From positions 62,001-126,000 of the forward strand of contig NZ_JAFIMU010000009.1 of NCBI RefSeq assembly GCF_017302985.1: 64,000 nucleotides of DNA, read 5' to 3'. Positions within the stretch are counted from its first letter, which is position 1; each line of letters starts with the position of its first letter. The notes beneath the pieces were generated by a model. It saw only the letters and a program-made list of their open reading frames with translations, was not told where the DNA came from and did no database searches. Below are positions 22,657 through 32,871 of this stretch, one piece after another. Source of the stretch: Corallococcus macrosporus (GTDB lineage Bacteria > Myxococcota > Myxococcia > Myxococcales > Myxococcaceae). The position numbers and the translations under genes are program-made.

Positions 22657-23378
22657 GAGCGGGGCACCTCCAGGGCCTCGGGTGCGATGAACACCTTGCC
22701 CGTGAGGGGTGACACGTCCAGCGTCCACGCGTTGTCGCCCTGGCGCAGGAACACCATGGCGCGCTCCGTGTAGCCCTGCGGGAAGAAGTAGAGATAGGCC
22801 ACGCCGCTCTCCACCGGCTCGCGCTGCTGCCGCGTCCACACCGACACCGCCACGCCCGCCGGCAGCTGCTTGGGCGAGATCTCCTCCGCGGTGTACGCGG
22901 AGAAGGTGGACTGGGACTCGATGCGGTTCTTCTCCTCTTCCATCAGCTCCTGCGCGGACGGCTGCGAGCCCTCGGAGCGCGTGTAGTTCTTGCGCGCGTC
23001 GCCGCCGTTGTTGCCGTCGCGCGCGGTGCGCTCGCGGTCGCGCGCCTCGTCCCGCAGCGCCGCGTCCCGGTCGCGCGAGGTGGTGACGCCGCCCGCGGCG
23101 CACTCGGCGTGGTACTTCGTGGCTTCCTCACGCTTCGGGTCGGGGATTTCGAACACCAGCCGGCACGTCTTGCCGCTGAGCGCCGCCGAGTCGTAGAGCG
23201 AGCGGATGACGCCCGCCAGCTCCGTGGCGCTGCCCTTCGCCTTCGCGCCGGTGATGGCGCCGATGCCCACGGTCACCGCGGCGAACATCACCGCCGCGAT
23301 GGCCAGCGCGATGGAGATCTCAATCAGCGTCAGGCCGCGCGGAGCGCGACGGCGGCGGGCGGGAGCGGGCAGGGACAT
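22653..23378 (-). CDS. gspH: Type II secretion minor pseudopilin GspH
   Basis: 241 residues. The leader RRRAPRGLTLIEISIALAI gives a prepilin site with Glu5. A highly charged Arg/Asp/Glu region (about 100-155) is inserted in the globular domain, making it longer than the usual ~170. I use the ATG at 23378. A TTG at 23390, whose bases overlap the upstream stop (TTGA), is an equally plausible coupled start and adds four residues. Confidence 0.87.
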   Translation of the reverse strand: MSLPAPARRRRAPRGLTLIEISIALAIAAVMFAAVTVGIGAITGAKAKGSATELAGVIRSLYDSAALSGKTCRLVFEIPDPKREEATKYHAECAAGGVTTSRDRDAALRDEARDRERTARDGNNGGDARKNYTRSEGSQPSAQELMEEEKNRIESQSTFSAYTAEEISPKQLPAGVAVSVWTRQQREPVESGVAYLYFFPQGYTERAMVFLRQGDNAWTLDVSPLTGKVFIAPEALEVPRS

Positions 23379-23386
23379 GGCCGTCT

Positions 23387-23854
23387 TCAAGGCTGCACCT
23401 CCTGTGCCACGATGCCGCCGCTGAAGAGGTCCGCGGCCTCGCCGGTGCCGCCGGGCTTGCCGTCGGAGCCGAGCGACAGCACGGCGCCCGTCTTGCCCTC
23501 CATGCGGTAGAGGTACGGGTGGCCCCACGGGTCGATGGGCGGCGCGTCCAGCACCTTCGACTCGATGAGCGGCGTGAAGCCCTGCGCCTGTGACGGGAAG
23601 AAGCCCATCAGCCGGTGGTGGGCCTTGAAGAGCCCCTCCAGGCGGCGGATCTGCTCGCGCGCCTGGCGCTGCGTGGGCGTGAGGGTGTTGTCCTCGGTGG
23701 CCCACACCAGCGCGAACGCGAGGAGGCTTGCGCCCAGGAAGACGCCCAGGAGCAGGAGGCGGCCCAGGCGCGGCGAGCGGGCGCGGGCCTGCCCTCCAGG
23801 AACGGATCGCGCCTCGCGCGCGGACGTCGGTGAGGAAGTGTGCTCGGGGGTCAT
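23387..23854 (-). CDS. GspG-fold protein lacking the prepilin processing site
   Basis: 155 residues. The C-terminal half matches the neighbouring GspG almost motif for motif: PIDPWGHPYLYR (PLDPWGREYVYM in GspG) and GSDGKPGGTGEAAD (GADGNPGGEGSDAD), including the calcium-site residues. The N-terminus differs: a 30-residue polar leader, then a membrane helix (LGRLLLLGVFLGASLLAFALVW) with no G-x-T-L-x-E motif. It should stay as an uncleaved signal anchor. I chose the ATG at 23854 because AGGA lies nine bases upstream; the ATG at 23863 sits on top of that site. Probably a pseudopilus accessory; role unknown. Confidence 0.8.
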   Translation of the reverse strand: MTPEHTSSPTSAREARSVPGGQARARSPRLGRLLLLGVFLGASLLAFALVWATEDNTLTPTQRQAREQIRRLEGLFKAHHRLMGFFPSQAQGFTPLIESKVLDAPPIDPWGHPYLYRMEGKTGAVLSLGSDGKPGGTGEAADLFSGGIVAQEVQP

Positions 23855-23911
23855 CACGGGCATTCCTACGACAACACGCGGGAGGCGCGGCTTTGCTTCA
23901 GGAAACGCCCG

Positions 23912-24331
23912 TTACTGCCGGGCGTTCTGGTCCTTGGAGGAGATGTCGGCGTCGGAGCCCTCGCCGCCCGGGTTGCCGTCGGCGCCGTAGCTGGTGATGA
24001 CCGGCTTGCCGCCCTCGTTCATGTAGACGTACTCGCGGCCCCAGGGGTCCAGCGGCATGCGCTCCAGGTTCTGGGTGTCCACCAGCGCCTTGAGGCCCGT
24101 GGCGGTGTCCGGGTAGGAGCCCTTCTTCGTGTAGTAGAGCTTCATCGCGCTCTGGATGTTGCGGATGTCCAGCTTCGCGGTGTCCTGCTTGGCCTCTTCC
24201 AGCTTCGGGATGACGGCCACGCCCACCGCCGCCGCGATGAGCCCGAGGATGGTGATGACCACCATGATCTCGATGAGGGTCATGCCGCGGTTCTTGCGGC
24301 GCTGCTGCTTCTTCGCGTTCGTCGTGTGCAT
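23912..24331 (-). CDS. gspG: Type II secretion major pseudopilin GspG
   Basis: 139 residues, the subunit that assembles the pseudopilus. A short basic leader ends at KNRG, followed by MTLIEIMVVITILGL (prepilin peptidase cleavage after Gly, Glu at +5). The C-terminal GADGNPGGEGSDAD loop supplies calcium ligands. The ATG at 24331 is chosen for leader length and an AAGGTGA ribosome site; an in-frame ATG at 24364 would add 11 residues. It lies 72 bases after the small ORF and 57 before the GspG-like gene. Confidence 0.93.
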   Translation of the reverse strand: MHTTNAKKQQRRKNRGMTLIEIMVVITILGLIAAAVGVAVIPKLEEAKQDTAKLDIRNIQSAMKLYYTKKGSYPDTATGLKALVDTQNLERMPLDPWGREYVYMNEGGKPVITSYGADGNPGGEGSDADISSKDQNARQ

Positions 24332-24403
24332 GTCTTCACTCACCTTCGGGTGACTTTCTGGCAAGCCACCGCGCCATGGGTGTGTCGGGATGTCAGAAGC
24401 GCT

Positions 24404-24547
24404 TCAGGGAGGCGTGCCCGGGCTTGAGGCCGCGGGCGGGTCCCGGTGGGCGTAGAGGGTGGCCCCCACCGTCGCCAGCGTGGCGGCCAGGGCCAACAGG
24501 CCCATCAGCGTGGCGCGCTGGATCCACCGGTCGAGCGTGTCGTTCAT
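24404..24547 (-). CDS. 47-residue single-helix membrane protein in the T2SS operon
   Basis: A small ORF filling the gspF-gspG gap. The protein starts MNDTLDRWIQRATL, has one hydrophobic helix (about 12-32) and a short polar tail ending PGTPP. The ATG at 24547 lies 15 bases after the gspF stop, and AGGGG lies six bases before it. Codon third positions are almost all G or C, as in real genes here. I know no T2SS component of this kind at this place. It could stabilise GspF or the platform; this is inference only. Confidence 0.6.
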   Translation of the reverse strand: MNDTLDRWIQRATLMGLLALAATLATVGATLYAHRDPPAASSPGTPP

Positions 24548-24562
24548 CGTGCGCCCCTGCTC

Positions 24563-25819
24563 CTAATGGATGGCCGTGTTCACCTGCAGAATCGGCATCA
24601 GGATGCTGAGCGCGACGAATGCAATCATCACGCCCATCACCACGATGAGCATGGGCTCCAGGAGGGAGGTCAGCGCGCCGATGCGCACGTTCACCTGCGT
24701 CTCGTAGGAGTCCGCCACCGACAGCAGCATGTCCTCCAGCTGCCCTGATTTCTCACCGATGGCGACCATGTGGTACACGAGCGGCGGGAACTGGCCGGAG
24801 CGCTTGAGCGGGTTGGCGATGCTTTCGCCCTCGCGGATGGATTCGCGGGCGTTCTCCACCGCGTCCGCCAGCACCGAGTTCGTCATCACCGCCTTGACGA
24901 TGTCCAGCGCGGCCAGCATGGGCACGCCGCTCTTGAGCAGCGTGGCCAGCGTGCGCGCGAAGCGGGAGATGGCCAGCAGGCGCACGAGGCTGCCGAAGAT
25001 GGGGGCCTTCAGCGTGAAGCGGTCCCACTTGGGCTTGCCCTTGGGGCTCTTGATCCAGCGCAGGAACGCCACCACGCCGGCGATGAAGGCCGGGATGATG
25101 ATGAACCACCACGCCTGCATCAGGTTGGACGCGCCAATGAGGATGCGCGTGTTGAGCGGCAGCGTGGCGCGCATGGTCTCGAAGATCTTCGTCACCTTCG
25201 GGACCACGAAGACCATCAGCAGGACGAGGATGCCGCCGCCCACCGCCAGCATGATGACGGGGTAGATCATCGTGCCGATGATCTTCTGCTGCAGCTTGGC
25301 CTGGTTCTCCGTGAAGTCCGCCAGCCGCAGGAGCACCTGATCCAGCGCGCCGGAGGCCTCACCCGCGCGCACCATGTTGATGTAGATGCTGGGGAAGATC
25401 TTCGGGTGCTGGGAGAAGGCGTCCGCCAGGGAAGAGCCTTCGTTGACGCGCTGCTTGATGTCCGACAGGGCGCGCTTGAGGCGCTCCTTCTCCGCCTGGT
25501 CCACCAGCGCGTTGAGGGAGTCCACGATGGTGACGCCCGCGCCCAGCAGCGTGGCGAGCTGCCGGGTGAGGATGGCGACGTCCTCCGTGGACACGCGGCC
25601 GCGGCCCAGCTTGCGCAGGTCCACGTCGCGCGCCAGCAGGGACGCGTTGGCGCCCTTGGAGACGCCCACGCGGCTGCCCTCCGCCTGGCCCAGCACGTCG
25701 GTGAGGAAGATGCCGTCGGCGCGCAGCTTGGAGCGCAGCGTCTTGGGCGAGTCCGCCTCCAGCAGGCCCTTCTTCTGCCTGCCCTGGGAATCAAGGCCTC
25801 TGTATTCGAAGACGGGCAT
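24563..25819 (-). CDS. gspF: Type II secretion inner-membrane platform protein GspF
   Basis: 418 residues, the polytopic platform protein. Two homologous cytoplasmic helical domains (about 65-185 and 270-385) are each followed by hydrophobic segments, with membrane helices near 170-190, 225-245 and the C-terminus. MPVFEYRGLDSQGRQKKG is a typical GspF start, and AREISEGSSL-like VNEGSSLADAF plus ANPLKRSGQFPPL are family motifs. It starts seven bases after gspE. Confidence 0.94.
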   Translation of the reverse strand: MPVFEYRGLDSQGRQKKGLLEADSPKTLRSKLRADGIFLTDVLGQAEGSRVGVSKGANASLLARDVDLRKLGRGRVSTEDVAILTRQLATLLGAGVTIVDSLNALVDQAEKERLKRALSDIKQRVNEGSSLADAFSQHPKIFPSIYINMVRAGEASGALDQVLLRLADFTENQAKLQQKIIGTMIYPVIMLAVGGGILVLLMVFVVPKVTKIFETMRATLPLNTRILIGASNLMQAWWFIIIPAFIAGVVAFLRWIKSPKGKPKWDRFTLKAPIFGSLVRLLAISRFARTLATLLKSGVPMLAALDIVKAVMTNSVLADAVENARESIREGESIANPLKRSGQFPPLVYHMVAIGEKSGQLEDMLLSVADSYETQVNVRIGALTSLLEPMLIVVMGVMIAFVALSILMPILQVNTAIH

Positions 25820-25826
25820 GGCGGAC

Positions 25827-27653
25827 CTAGATGTCCTCCTGCGTGATGCTCAGCACTTCGGCGATGGTCGTCTCGCCCAGGGCGATCTTCCGCACGCCGT
25901 CGTCCAGCAGCGTCGTCATGCCCTTGGCCAGGGCGGACTTCTTGATGGTGGACGCGTCCACGTTCTTGAGCACCAGCTGGCGCACGTCGTCGTCCACGAA
26001 GAGGAACTCGTAGATGCCGGAGCGCCCGCGGTAGCCGTTGCGGTTGCAGGACGGGCAGCCCACCGCGCGGTAGATGCGGTCCGTGTTGAACTTCGCCTTG
26101 AAGCTGGCGAGCGTGAAGCCCAGCTCCTTCAGCTCCGCGTCCGTGGGCGTGTACTGCTGCCGGCAGTCCGGGCACACCCGGCGCACGAGGCGCTGGGCGA
26201 GGATGCCGGTGAGCGACGACGCCACGAGGAAGGGCTGCACGCCCATGTCCACGAGTCGCGTCACCGCGCCCGCGGCGTCGTTGGTGTGCACCGTGGAGAG
26301 CACCAGGTGGCCCGTGAGGGACGCCTGGATGGCGATCTCCGCCGTCTCCTTGTCGCGGATCTCACCGACCATGATGACGTCGGGGTCCTGGCGGAGGAAG
26401 GAGCGCAGGCCCTGCGCGAACGTCAGGCCAATCTTCGGGGCGATGGCCATCTGGCCAATGCCCTTGAGCTGGTACTCGACCGGGTCCTCGACGGTGAGGA
26501 TGTTGAGGTCCGAGGTGTTGATCTTGGAGAGCGCGCCGTAGAGCGTCGTCGTCTTGCCGGAGCCCGTGGGGCCCGTCACCAGCACGATGCCGTGCGAGCG
26601 CTTGATGACGGACTCCATGTTGGCCAGCACCTGCGGGCTCATGCCGATCTCCGCCAGGTCCAGCAGCGTCGCCGTCTTGTCCAGGAGACGCATGACGATG
26701 CGCTCGCCGAAGGACGTGGGCGTGGTGGACAGACGGATGTCGATGTCGCGGCCCGCGAGCTTGATGCGGATGCGGCCGTCCTGCGGCAGGCGCTTCTCCG
26801 CGATGTTGAGCTGCCCCATCACCTTCACGCGCGCGATGATGGAGTTCTGGTAGCGCTTGGGCGGCTTGATGACCTCCTGGAGCACGCCGTCGATGCGGAA
26901 GCGCACCAGGAGCTCGCGCTCCATGGGCTCGATGTGGATATCGCTCGCGCGCTCCTTGGCGGCGCGGAAGAGCACGGAGTTCACCAGCCGGATGACGGGC
27001 GCTTCGTCGTCCGCGTCCAGCAGGTCCTTGGGCTCCTCCAGCTCATGGGCCAGCGAGTCCAGGTCCTCGGTGGTCTCCATCTCGTCCACGAGCGCTTCGG
27101 CCTCGTTGACGGAGCGGTCGTACACGCTGTTGATGGCGTCCACGATGGTGGAGGCCAGCGCGATGCGCGGCTGGATGGACTGGCCCAGCAGCAGGCGCGC
27201 GTGGTCCAGCGCGGTGGTGTCCAGCGGATCCGCCACCGCGAGCACCACCTCGTCCCCCTCCAGGGAGAGCGGGAGCACCTGCGTCTGGCGGGCGAAGTTG
27301 ATGGGGATGCGCTTGACCAGCTCCGCGTCCACCTCCTCCACGAAGATGCGCTGGAGGTAGGGCAGGTCCAGCTGGTGGCCCAGGGCGCGCGCGACGTCCT
27401 CCTCGCTGATCGCCTTCATGCCCACCAGGATTTCCCCCAGCCGTCCGCCCTTCTCCTGCTGGGCGGCGAGCGCCTCCTGGATCTTCTCCGGGGTGAGGGA
27501 GGGCACGAGCGCGCGGAGGATCTCCCCCAACGGCCGGCCACAGAGGTACGCGAGCCCGTGGCCCACGACCTGGGTGGCGTCGTTGCGGCCGCCAGACACG
27601 GCGGGCGTCGCGGCGGTGTCTTGAGTCGTCGTGGTGTCGGCGGTCAGGTCCAT
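25827..27653 (-). CDS. gspE: Type II secretion ATPase GspE
   Basis: 608 residues, the cytoplasmic hexameric ATPase that powers pseudopilus assembly. An N-terminal MshEN-type domain (about 40-190) precedes the catalytic core: GPTGSGKTTTLYG (Walker A, about 360-372), an Asp box, VGEIRDKETAEIA (Walker B) and STVHTNDAAGA (His box). The tetracysteine zinc motif CPDC...CPSC lies near 505-550. It starts five bases after the gspD stop. Confidence 0.95.
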   Translation of the reverse strand: MDLTADTTTTQDTAATPAVSGGRNDATQVVGHGLAYLCGRPLGEILRALVPSLTPEKIQEALAAQQEKGGRLGEILVGMKAISEEDVARALGHQLDLPYLQRIFVEEVDAELVKRIPINFARQTQVLPLSLEGDEVVLAVADPLDTTALDHARLLLGQSIQPRIALASTIVDAINSVYDRSVNEAEALVDEMETTEDLDSLAHELEEPKDLLDADDEAPVIRLVNSVLFRAAKERASDIHIEPMERELLVRFRIDGVLQEVIKPPKRYQNSIIARVKVMGQLNIAEKRLPQDGRIRIKLAGRDIDIRLSTTPTSFGERIVMRLLDKTATLLDLAEIGMSPQVLANMESVIKRSHGIVLVTGPTGSGKTTTLYGALSKINTSDLNILTVEDPVEYQLKGIGQMAIAPKIGLTFAQGLRSFLRQDPDVIMVGEIRDKETAEIAIQASLTGHLVLSTVHTNDAAGAVTRLVDMGVQPFLVASSLTGILAQRLVRRVCPDCRQQYTPTDAELKELGFTLASFKAKFNTDRIYRAVGCPSCNRNGYRGRSGIYEFLFVDDDVRQLVLKNVDASTIKKSALAKGMTTLLDDGVRKIALGETTIAEVLSITQEDI

Positions 27654-27658
27654 GGTCC

Positions 27659-30262
27659 TTACTCTCCGTCCCCCGGCTGGATGCGCAGCCGCTCGGCGTC
27701 CGCGTCCGGCGTGGGCGCGATCACCTCGGGCTGTGGCGCGGGGGCTGATCTCTCCGAACCCTCCGGAGGCGCCTCGAAATTTCGCGGTGCCTGCTCGCCC
27801 TCGGGGGCGGGCGTGGCACCTTCCGGAGCGGGAGGGGCTCCTCCGCCCGGCCGCGCGGGAGACGGGGAGGCAGGCGCCGCGCCGGCGGGACGGATGACGC
27901 GCTCGTTGGGCGTGCCGCTGCCGCCGTTCTCCACCCGCTGCTCTTCCTTGATGACGGACTGGTTCATGCGCGACAGGGGGCCGGGCTTGCGGCTGAAGTC
28001 CACCGCGACGTCGTAGCCGGGGACCTGGCCGTAGAACTGCTCCACGAACTGCTGCCGCTCCTTCATCTTGCGCTCGAAGATGCGACGGAAGTCCTCCTGG
28101 CCGCGGATGATGTAGGGCGTCAGGAAGAGCAGCAGGTTCGTCTTCGTCTTGCGGCGCGTGGTGTCGCGGAACAGGTGGCCCAGCAGGGGGATGTCACCCA
28201 GCACCGGCACCTTGGAGACGGACTCCAGCGTGCGGTCCTGCATGATGCCGCCAATCACCACCGTCTCCATGTCCTTGGCGATGACCGTCGTCTTGGCGCT
28301 GCGCTTCGACGTGGTGGGGCCCAGGACGGGGTCCGAGGACGCGATCTCCTCCGTCTGCTCCGTGATGACGAGGCGGATGTAGTCGCTCTCGTTGATCTGC
28401 GGCTTGACGGTGAGCTTCAGCTCCACGTTCTGGCGGGTGATGGGCGCGTACAGCGAGCCCAGGCCGCCCAGCGAACCCAGCAGCGAAGGATTGATGCCGC
28501 CGTTGGTGCCCGTGCCGGTGCCGCCCAGCGAGCTGCCCAGCGCGGACGGGGTGAAGCCGGACTGGAAGGGCACGTTCTGGCCCACCGTGATTTCGGCCTC
28601 CTCGTTGTCGCTGGTGAGCAGGTGCGGCGTGGACAGCACGTTCACGTCGGACGACTGCTGCATGGCGTTGAGCACCACGCCGAAGGCCGGGATGTCGATG
28701 CCCAGGTTCTTGAGCTCCGGCAGGACGGGGCCCTGGATGCCGGCGAGGAAGCCGCCCATGCTGGCCAGGTTCGCCAGGGAGAAGGACGGCGGGATGGAGC
28801 CGCCGGAGTAGTTGGTGCCCAGGATGCCGGGGATGGCGCCGTCGTCCGTCTTGAGGCTGAAGCCCTGGTGGAAGTTGATGCCGAACTCGCTGTTGCGGTC
28901 CAGGTTCACTTCCATGATGACCGCCTCCACGAACACCTGGCGGCGCGGCTGATCCAGCTGCTGGATGATCTGGACGATGTTCTTGTAGTCGCCCTGGCTG
29001 GCGACGATGACCAGCGAGTTGGTGCCCTTGTCGGCGGAGATCTTCACCTCGCCGCTGAACAGCTCCGCGGCCTGGGCGGGCGCGCGCGGCAGGCCCTGCG
29101 GCTGCTGCGGGATGGGGCCGCGCTGGGGGCGGTTGGCGGTGCCCTGCGCGAGCGACTGGAGCGTGCTGGCCAGCTCCTCGGAGTTGGCGTTCTCCAGCGG
29201 GTAGACGTTGATCTTGTTGCCGCTGCCGGACGGGATGTCCACCTCGCGCACCAGGTCCTGGATGCGGCCGAAGGCGGCGGGGCTGGCCACGATGATGAGC
29301 TTGTTGGTGCGCTCGTCCGGGATGATCTGCGACAGCGTGACCGCGCCGCCCGAGTCGGTGCCGCCGCCGGACACGCCTTCCGCGCCGGGAGGAGGCTGGC
29401 CGGGGGTGCCCTGCGTGAAGTTGCCGGGGCGCTGGCCCGCGCGGCCGCCCGCGCCGGCCTTGGCTTCAAAGAGCTTCTGGATGGTGTTGGCCACGTCCTG
29501 CGCGGTGGCGTACTGCACCTGGATGATGCGCATCTCGTCGCTGGAGGAGCGGCTGTCCAGCTGGTTGATCAGGCGCTCCAGGCGGTGGATGTTGGAGCCC
29601 ACGTCGTTGACGATGATGGTGTCCGGCGGGTACGGGATGGTGTCGCCGTCCTTGGACACGAGCTGCTGGAGGACGCCGCGCAGCGGCTCCACCTCCACGT
29701 ACTTGATCTTGAACAGCTTGGTGACCATCTGCTCGTTCGTCGTGTACGGGGTGTCCTCGTCCACGATGGTCGGGATGGGGTTCTGCTTCGCCGAGCGCTT
29801 GTCGACGATCTTCAGGAAGCGGCCGTACGGGTAGACGGCCAGGCCGTTCGCGTCGAGCGCGGCGAGGAACGCGGAGTAGAACGAGTCCGCGTCCACCTCC
29901 ACGCGGCCGTTCTCCGGACCGATGATGGAGATCTTCCCGCGCACGTTCTCCGGGAGGATGAACGTGCGGCAGGTGGCGTCCGACACGGTCTGGACGAGCT
30001 TCTCGATGTCCACCTTGTCGAAGTAGATGCCGTAGCGCGCGTTGCGCCGGGCCTGCTCGCACGAGGGCACCTGGCGGGGGCCCTGGTTCTCGGTGGGCGC
30101 GGCACTGCCGTTGCCCTGCGGGGTGATGGTCCGGTCGCGTTCACCCTGGGCCGCCGGAGCGGGGGCAGGGGTACCGGGCTGGGTGGGACGGCGCTGGGCC
30201 CACGCGGAGCCGGAGAGCGCGAGGCACAGACAGAGCAGCCAGGACGGGAGCGTCGTCTTCAT
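27659..30262 (-). CDS. gspD: Type II secretion outer-membrane secretin GspD
   Basis: 867 residues with a signal peptide (WLLCLCLALSGSAWA). N0-N3 ring domains (about 70-480) precede the secretin core, recognised by VFVEAVIMEVNLDRNSEFG, VGQNVPFQSG, then VPVLGDIPLLGHLFR and LLLFLTPYIIR. The last ~150 residues are Pro/Ala-rich. Gly/Pro-rich linkers lie between N1, N2 and N3. It forms the outer-membrane exit channel. A 28-base gap separates it from gspC. Confidence 0.95.
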   Translation of the reverse strand: MKTTLPSWLLCLCLALSGSAWAQRRPTQPGTPAPAPAAQGERDRTITPQGNGSAAPTENQGPRQVPSCEQARRNARYGIYFDKVDIEKLVQTVSDATCRTFILPENVRGKISIIGPENGRVEVDADSFYSAFLAALDANGLAVYPYGRFLKIVDKRSAKQNPIPTIVDEDTPYTTNEQMVTKLFKIKYVEVEPLRGVLQQLVSKDGDTIPYPPDTIIVNDVGSNIHRLERLINQLDSRSSSDEMRIIQVQYATAQDVANTIQKLFEAKAGAGGRAGQRPGNFTQGTPGQPPPGAEGVSGGGTDSGGAVTLSQIIPDERTNKLIIVASPAAFGRIQDLVREVDIPSGSGNKINVYPLENANSEELASTLQSLAQGTANRPQRGPIPQQPQGLPRAPAQAAELFSGEVKISADKGTNSLVIVASQGDYKNIVQIIQQLDQPRRQVFVEAVIMEVNLDRNSEFGINFHQGFSLKTDDGAIPGILGTNYSGGSIPPSFSLANLASMGGFLAGIQGPVLPELKNLGIDIPAFGVVLNAMQQSSDVNVLSTPHLLTSDNEEAEITVGQNVPFQSGFTPSALGSSLGGTGTGTNGGINPSLLGSLGGLGSLYAPITRQNVELKLTVKPQINESDYIRLVITEQTEEIASSDPVLGPTTSKRSAKTTVIAKDMETVVIGGIMQDRTLESVSKVPVLGDIPLLGHLFRDTTRRKTKTNLLLFLTPYIIRGQEDFRRIFERKMKERQQFVEQFYGQVPGYDVAVDFSRKPGPLSRMNQSVIKEEQRVENGGSGTPNERVIRPAGAAPASPSPARPGGGAPPAPEGATPAPEGEQAPRNFEAPPEGSERSAPAPQPEVIAPTPDADAERLRIQPGDGE

Positions 30263-30290
30263 GGAGGAGCGGGCGCTTTGACGGGGGTGT

Positions 30291-31205
30291 TTAACGGACG
30301 TTGTAGGATTTGCGGATCGGCGCGCCGTTGCGCTCGATCTCGATCTCGATGCGGCTGGAGTCCTTCAGCTTCGAGTAGATCTCCAGCGCCTTCTCAGGGC
30401 TGTTCATGTCGAAGCCGTTGATGCGGCGGATGACGTCACCGTTCTGGACGCCGATCTTCGAATAGATGCTGTCCGGGCGGATGGAGAACAGCTTGAAGCC
30501 CACGGCCTGGCCGTCCTTGAAGGCCGGCACGATGCGCGCCTGCATCGCCACGTCGTTGAGGTTGCTCAACGTCTTGTCGATCTCCGCCTTGGGGACTTCG
30601 TACTCGTTCTCACCCGTGGACTTGATGCCGTTGCCCAGGCTGTTGGTCGGGGTGGCGGCGGGCGTGGCCGCGGGGGGAGGGGTGTAGGCGGCGACGGCGC
30701 CGTCACCGGGCTGCCCGTCGATGAACTCGCGGCGGCCGTTGTTGTTGATGATGACGCGCTCGCGCTCGATCTCCATGACGGTGGCGCCCATCAGGTTGTT
30801 GCCGATCATGTACGTCTGCGAGCGCTGCGTGGTCATGTCCTGGATGGACGCGAAGGACCAGTCCGGGTTGGCCGCGACGAGCGTGCCCAAGAGCTTCACG
30901 CGCAGGCCGCTCTTGGCCGGCGGAGCGTTGGCGTCGAACTCCGGCGTCGTGGGCTCCTTCACCGCGACCTCCGGCTCCGGCAGCTTCACGCCGGTGAGGC
31001 GCGACAGGCGCTCCGCGTCGATGGTGGCGAGGCCGCTGTCCGCGGCGTGGGTGCGCTGCGCGACGCGGGCGGGAGCCTCGGACGCGGGCGCGGGGGAGAT
31101 GGAGGATTCGACGAACAGGTTCACCGTGCGCGCCGCCAGGAGGGCGACGAGCAGGATGAACAACAGGTTCACGCTCCAGAAGTACTTGCGAAAGAAGAGT
31201 TCCAT
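30291..31205 (-). CDS. gspC: Type II secretion protein GspC with PDZ-like C-terminus
   Basis: 304 residues. A single N-terminal membrane helix (about 10-30) is followed by the homology-region domain (about 95-165), which contacts the secretin. A C-terminal PDZ-like domain (about 215-300, with YSKIGVQNGDVIRRINGF) ends the protein and may bind substrates. The ATG at 31205 is used; a GTG one codon earlier is in frame. It is the first gene of the gsp operon, 40 bases downstream of a near-consensus sigma-54 promoter. Confidence 0.92.
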   Translation of the reverse strand: MELFFRKYFWSVNLLFILLVALLAARTVNLFVESSISPAPASEAPARVAQRTHAADSGLATIDAERLSRLTGVKLPEPEVAVKEPTTPEFDANAPPAKSGLRVKLLGTLVAANPDWSFASIQDMTTQRSQTYMIGNNLMGATVMEIERERVIINNNGRREFIDGQPGDGAVAAYTPPPAATPAATPTNSLGNGIKSTGENEYEVPKAEIDKTLSNLNDVAMQARIVPAFKDGQAVGFKLFSIRPDSIYSKIGVQNGDVIRRINGFDMNSPEKALEIYSKLKDSSRIEIEIERNGAPIRKSYNVR

Positions 31206-31244
31206 CACGCTTCCGGGAGAAAGCCAGCCCCAGATGGGACCTTG

Positions 31245-31260
31245 AGCAAGGCAGGTGCCA
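31245..31260 (-). promoter_or_regulatory. Sigma-54 (-24/-12) promoter of the T2SS operon
   Basis: On the leftward strand the sequence reads TGGCACCTGCCTTGCT, against TGGCACG-N4-TTGCW. Only the seventh base differs, and the GG-GC spacing is exact. The predicted start site near 31235 leaves a 30-base leader before the gspC ATG. An NtrC-type activator gene lies immediately upstream. Confidence 0.75.
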
Positions 31261-31329
31261 TCGTTGGGCGGGCGTCAAACCCACGACTTACGGCCAAGTC
31301 CTTGAAATTATTTCGGAATAGGACGGAGC

Positions 31330-31351
31330 CCCGGCCAGGTGGGCGGCCGGG
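31330..31351 (-). terminator. Possible GC hairpin after the NtrC-type gene
   Basis: CCCGGCC and GGCCGGG pair around an eight-base loop, about 55 bases after the regulator stop. No T-run follows, so termination strength is doubtful. Confidence 0.25.
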
Positions 31352-31363
31352 ACAGGACGTCGG

Positions 31364-31374
31364 GACAAATTGTC
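31364..31374. promoter_or_regulatory. Palindrome GACAAATTGTC, candidate enhancer site
   Basis: A perfect 11-base palindrome about 120 bases upstream of the -12 element of the gspC promoter, a usual distance for sigma-54 activator sites. GGGACA occurs at 31349-31354 and again at 31362-31367, overlapping it. Confidence 0.4.
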
Positions 31375-31405
31375 AAAAGCAGGCGGGGGCCGGTGTGACG
31401 GCCTG

Positions 31406-32824
<1,419 letters not shown>

Positions 32825-32871
32825 GGGAGTACGGGGCCTCTCTCAACACGGCCCTGCAATCCTCATTCCCT

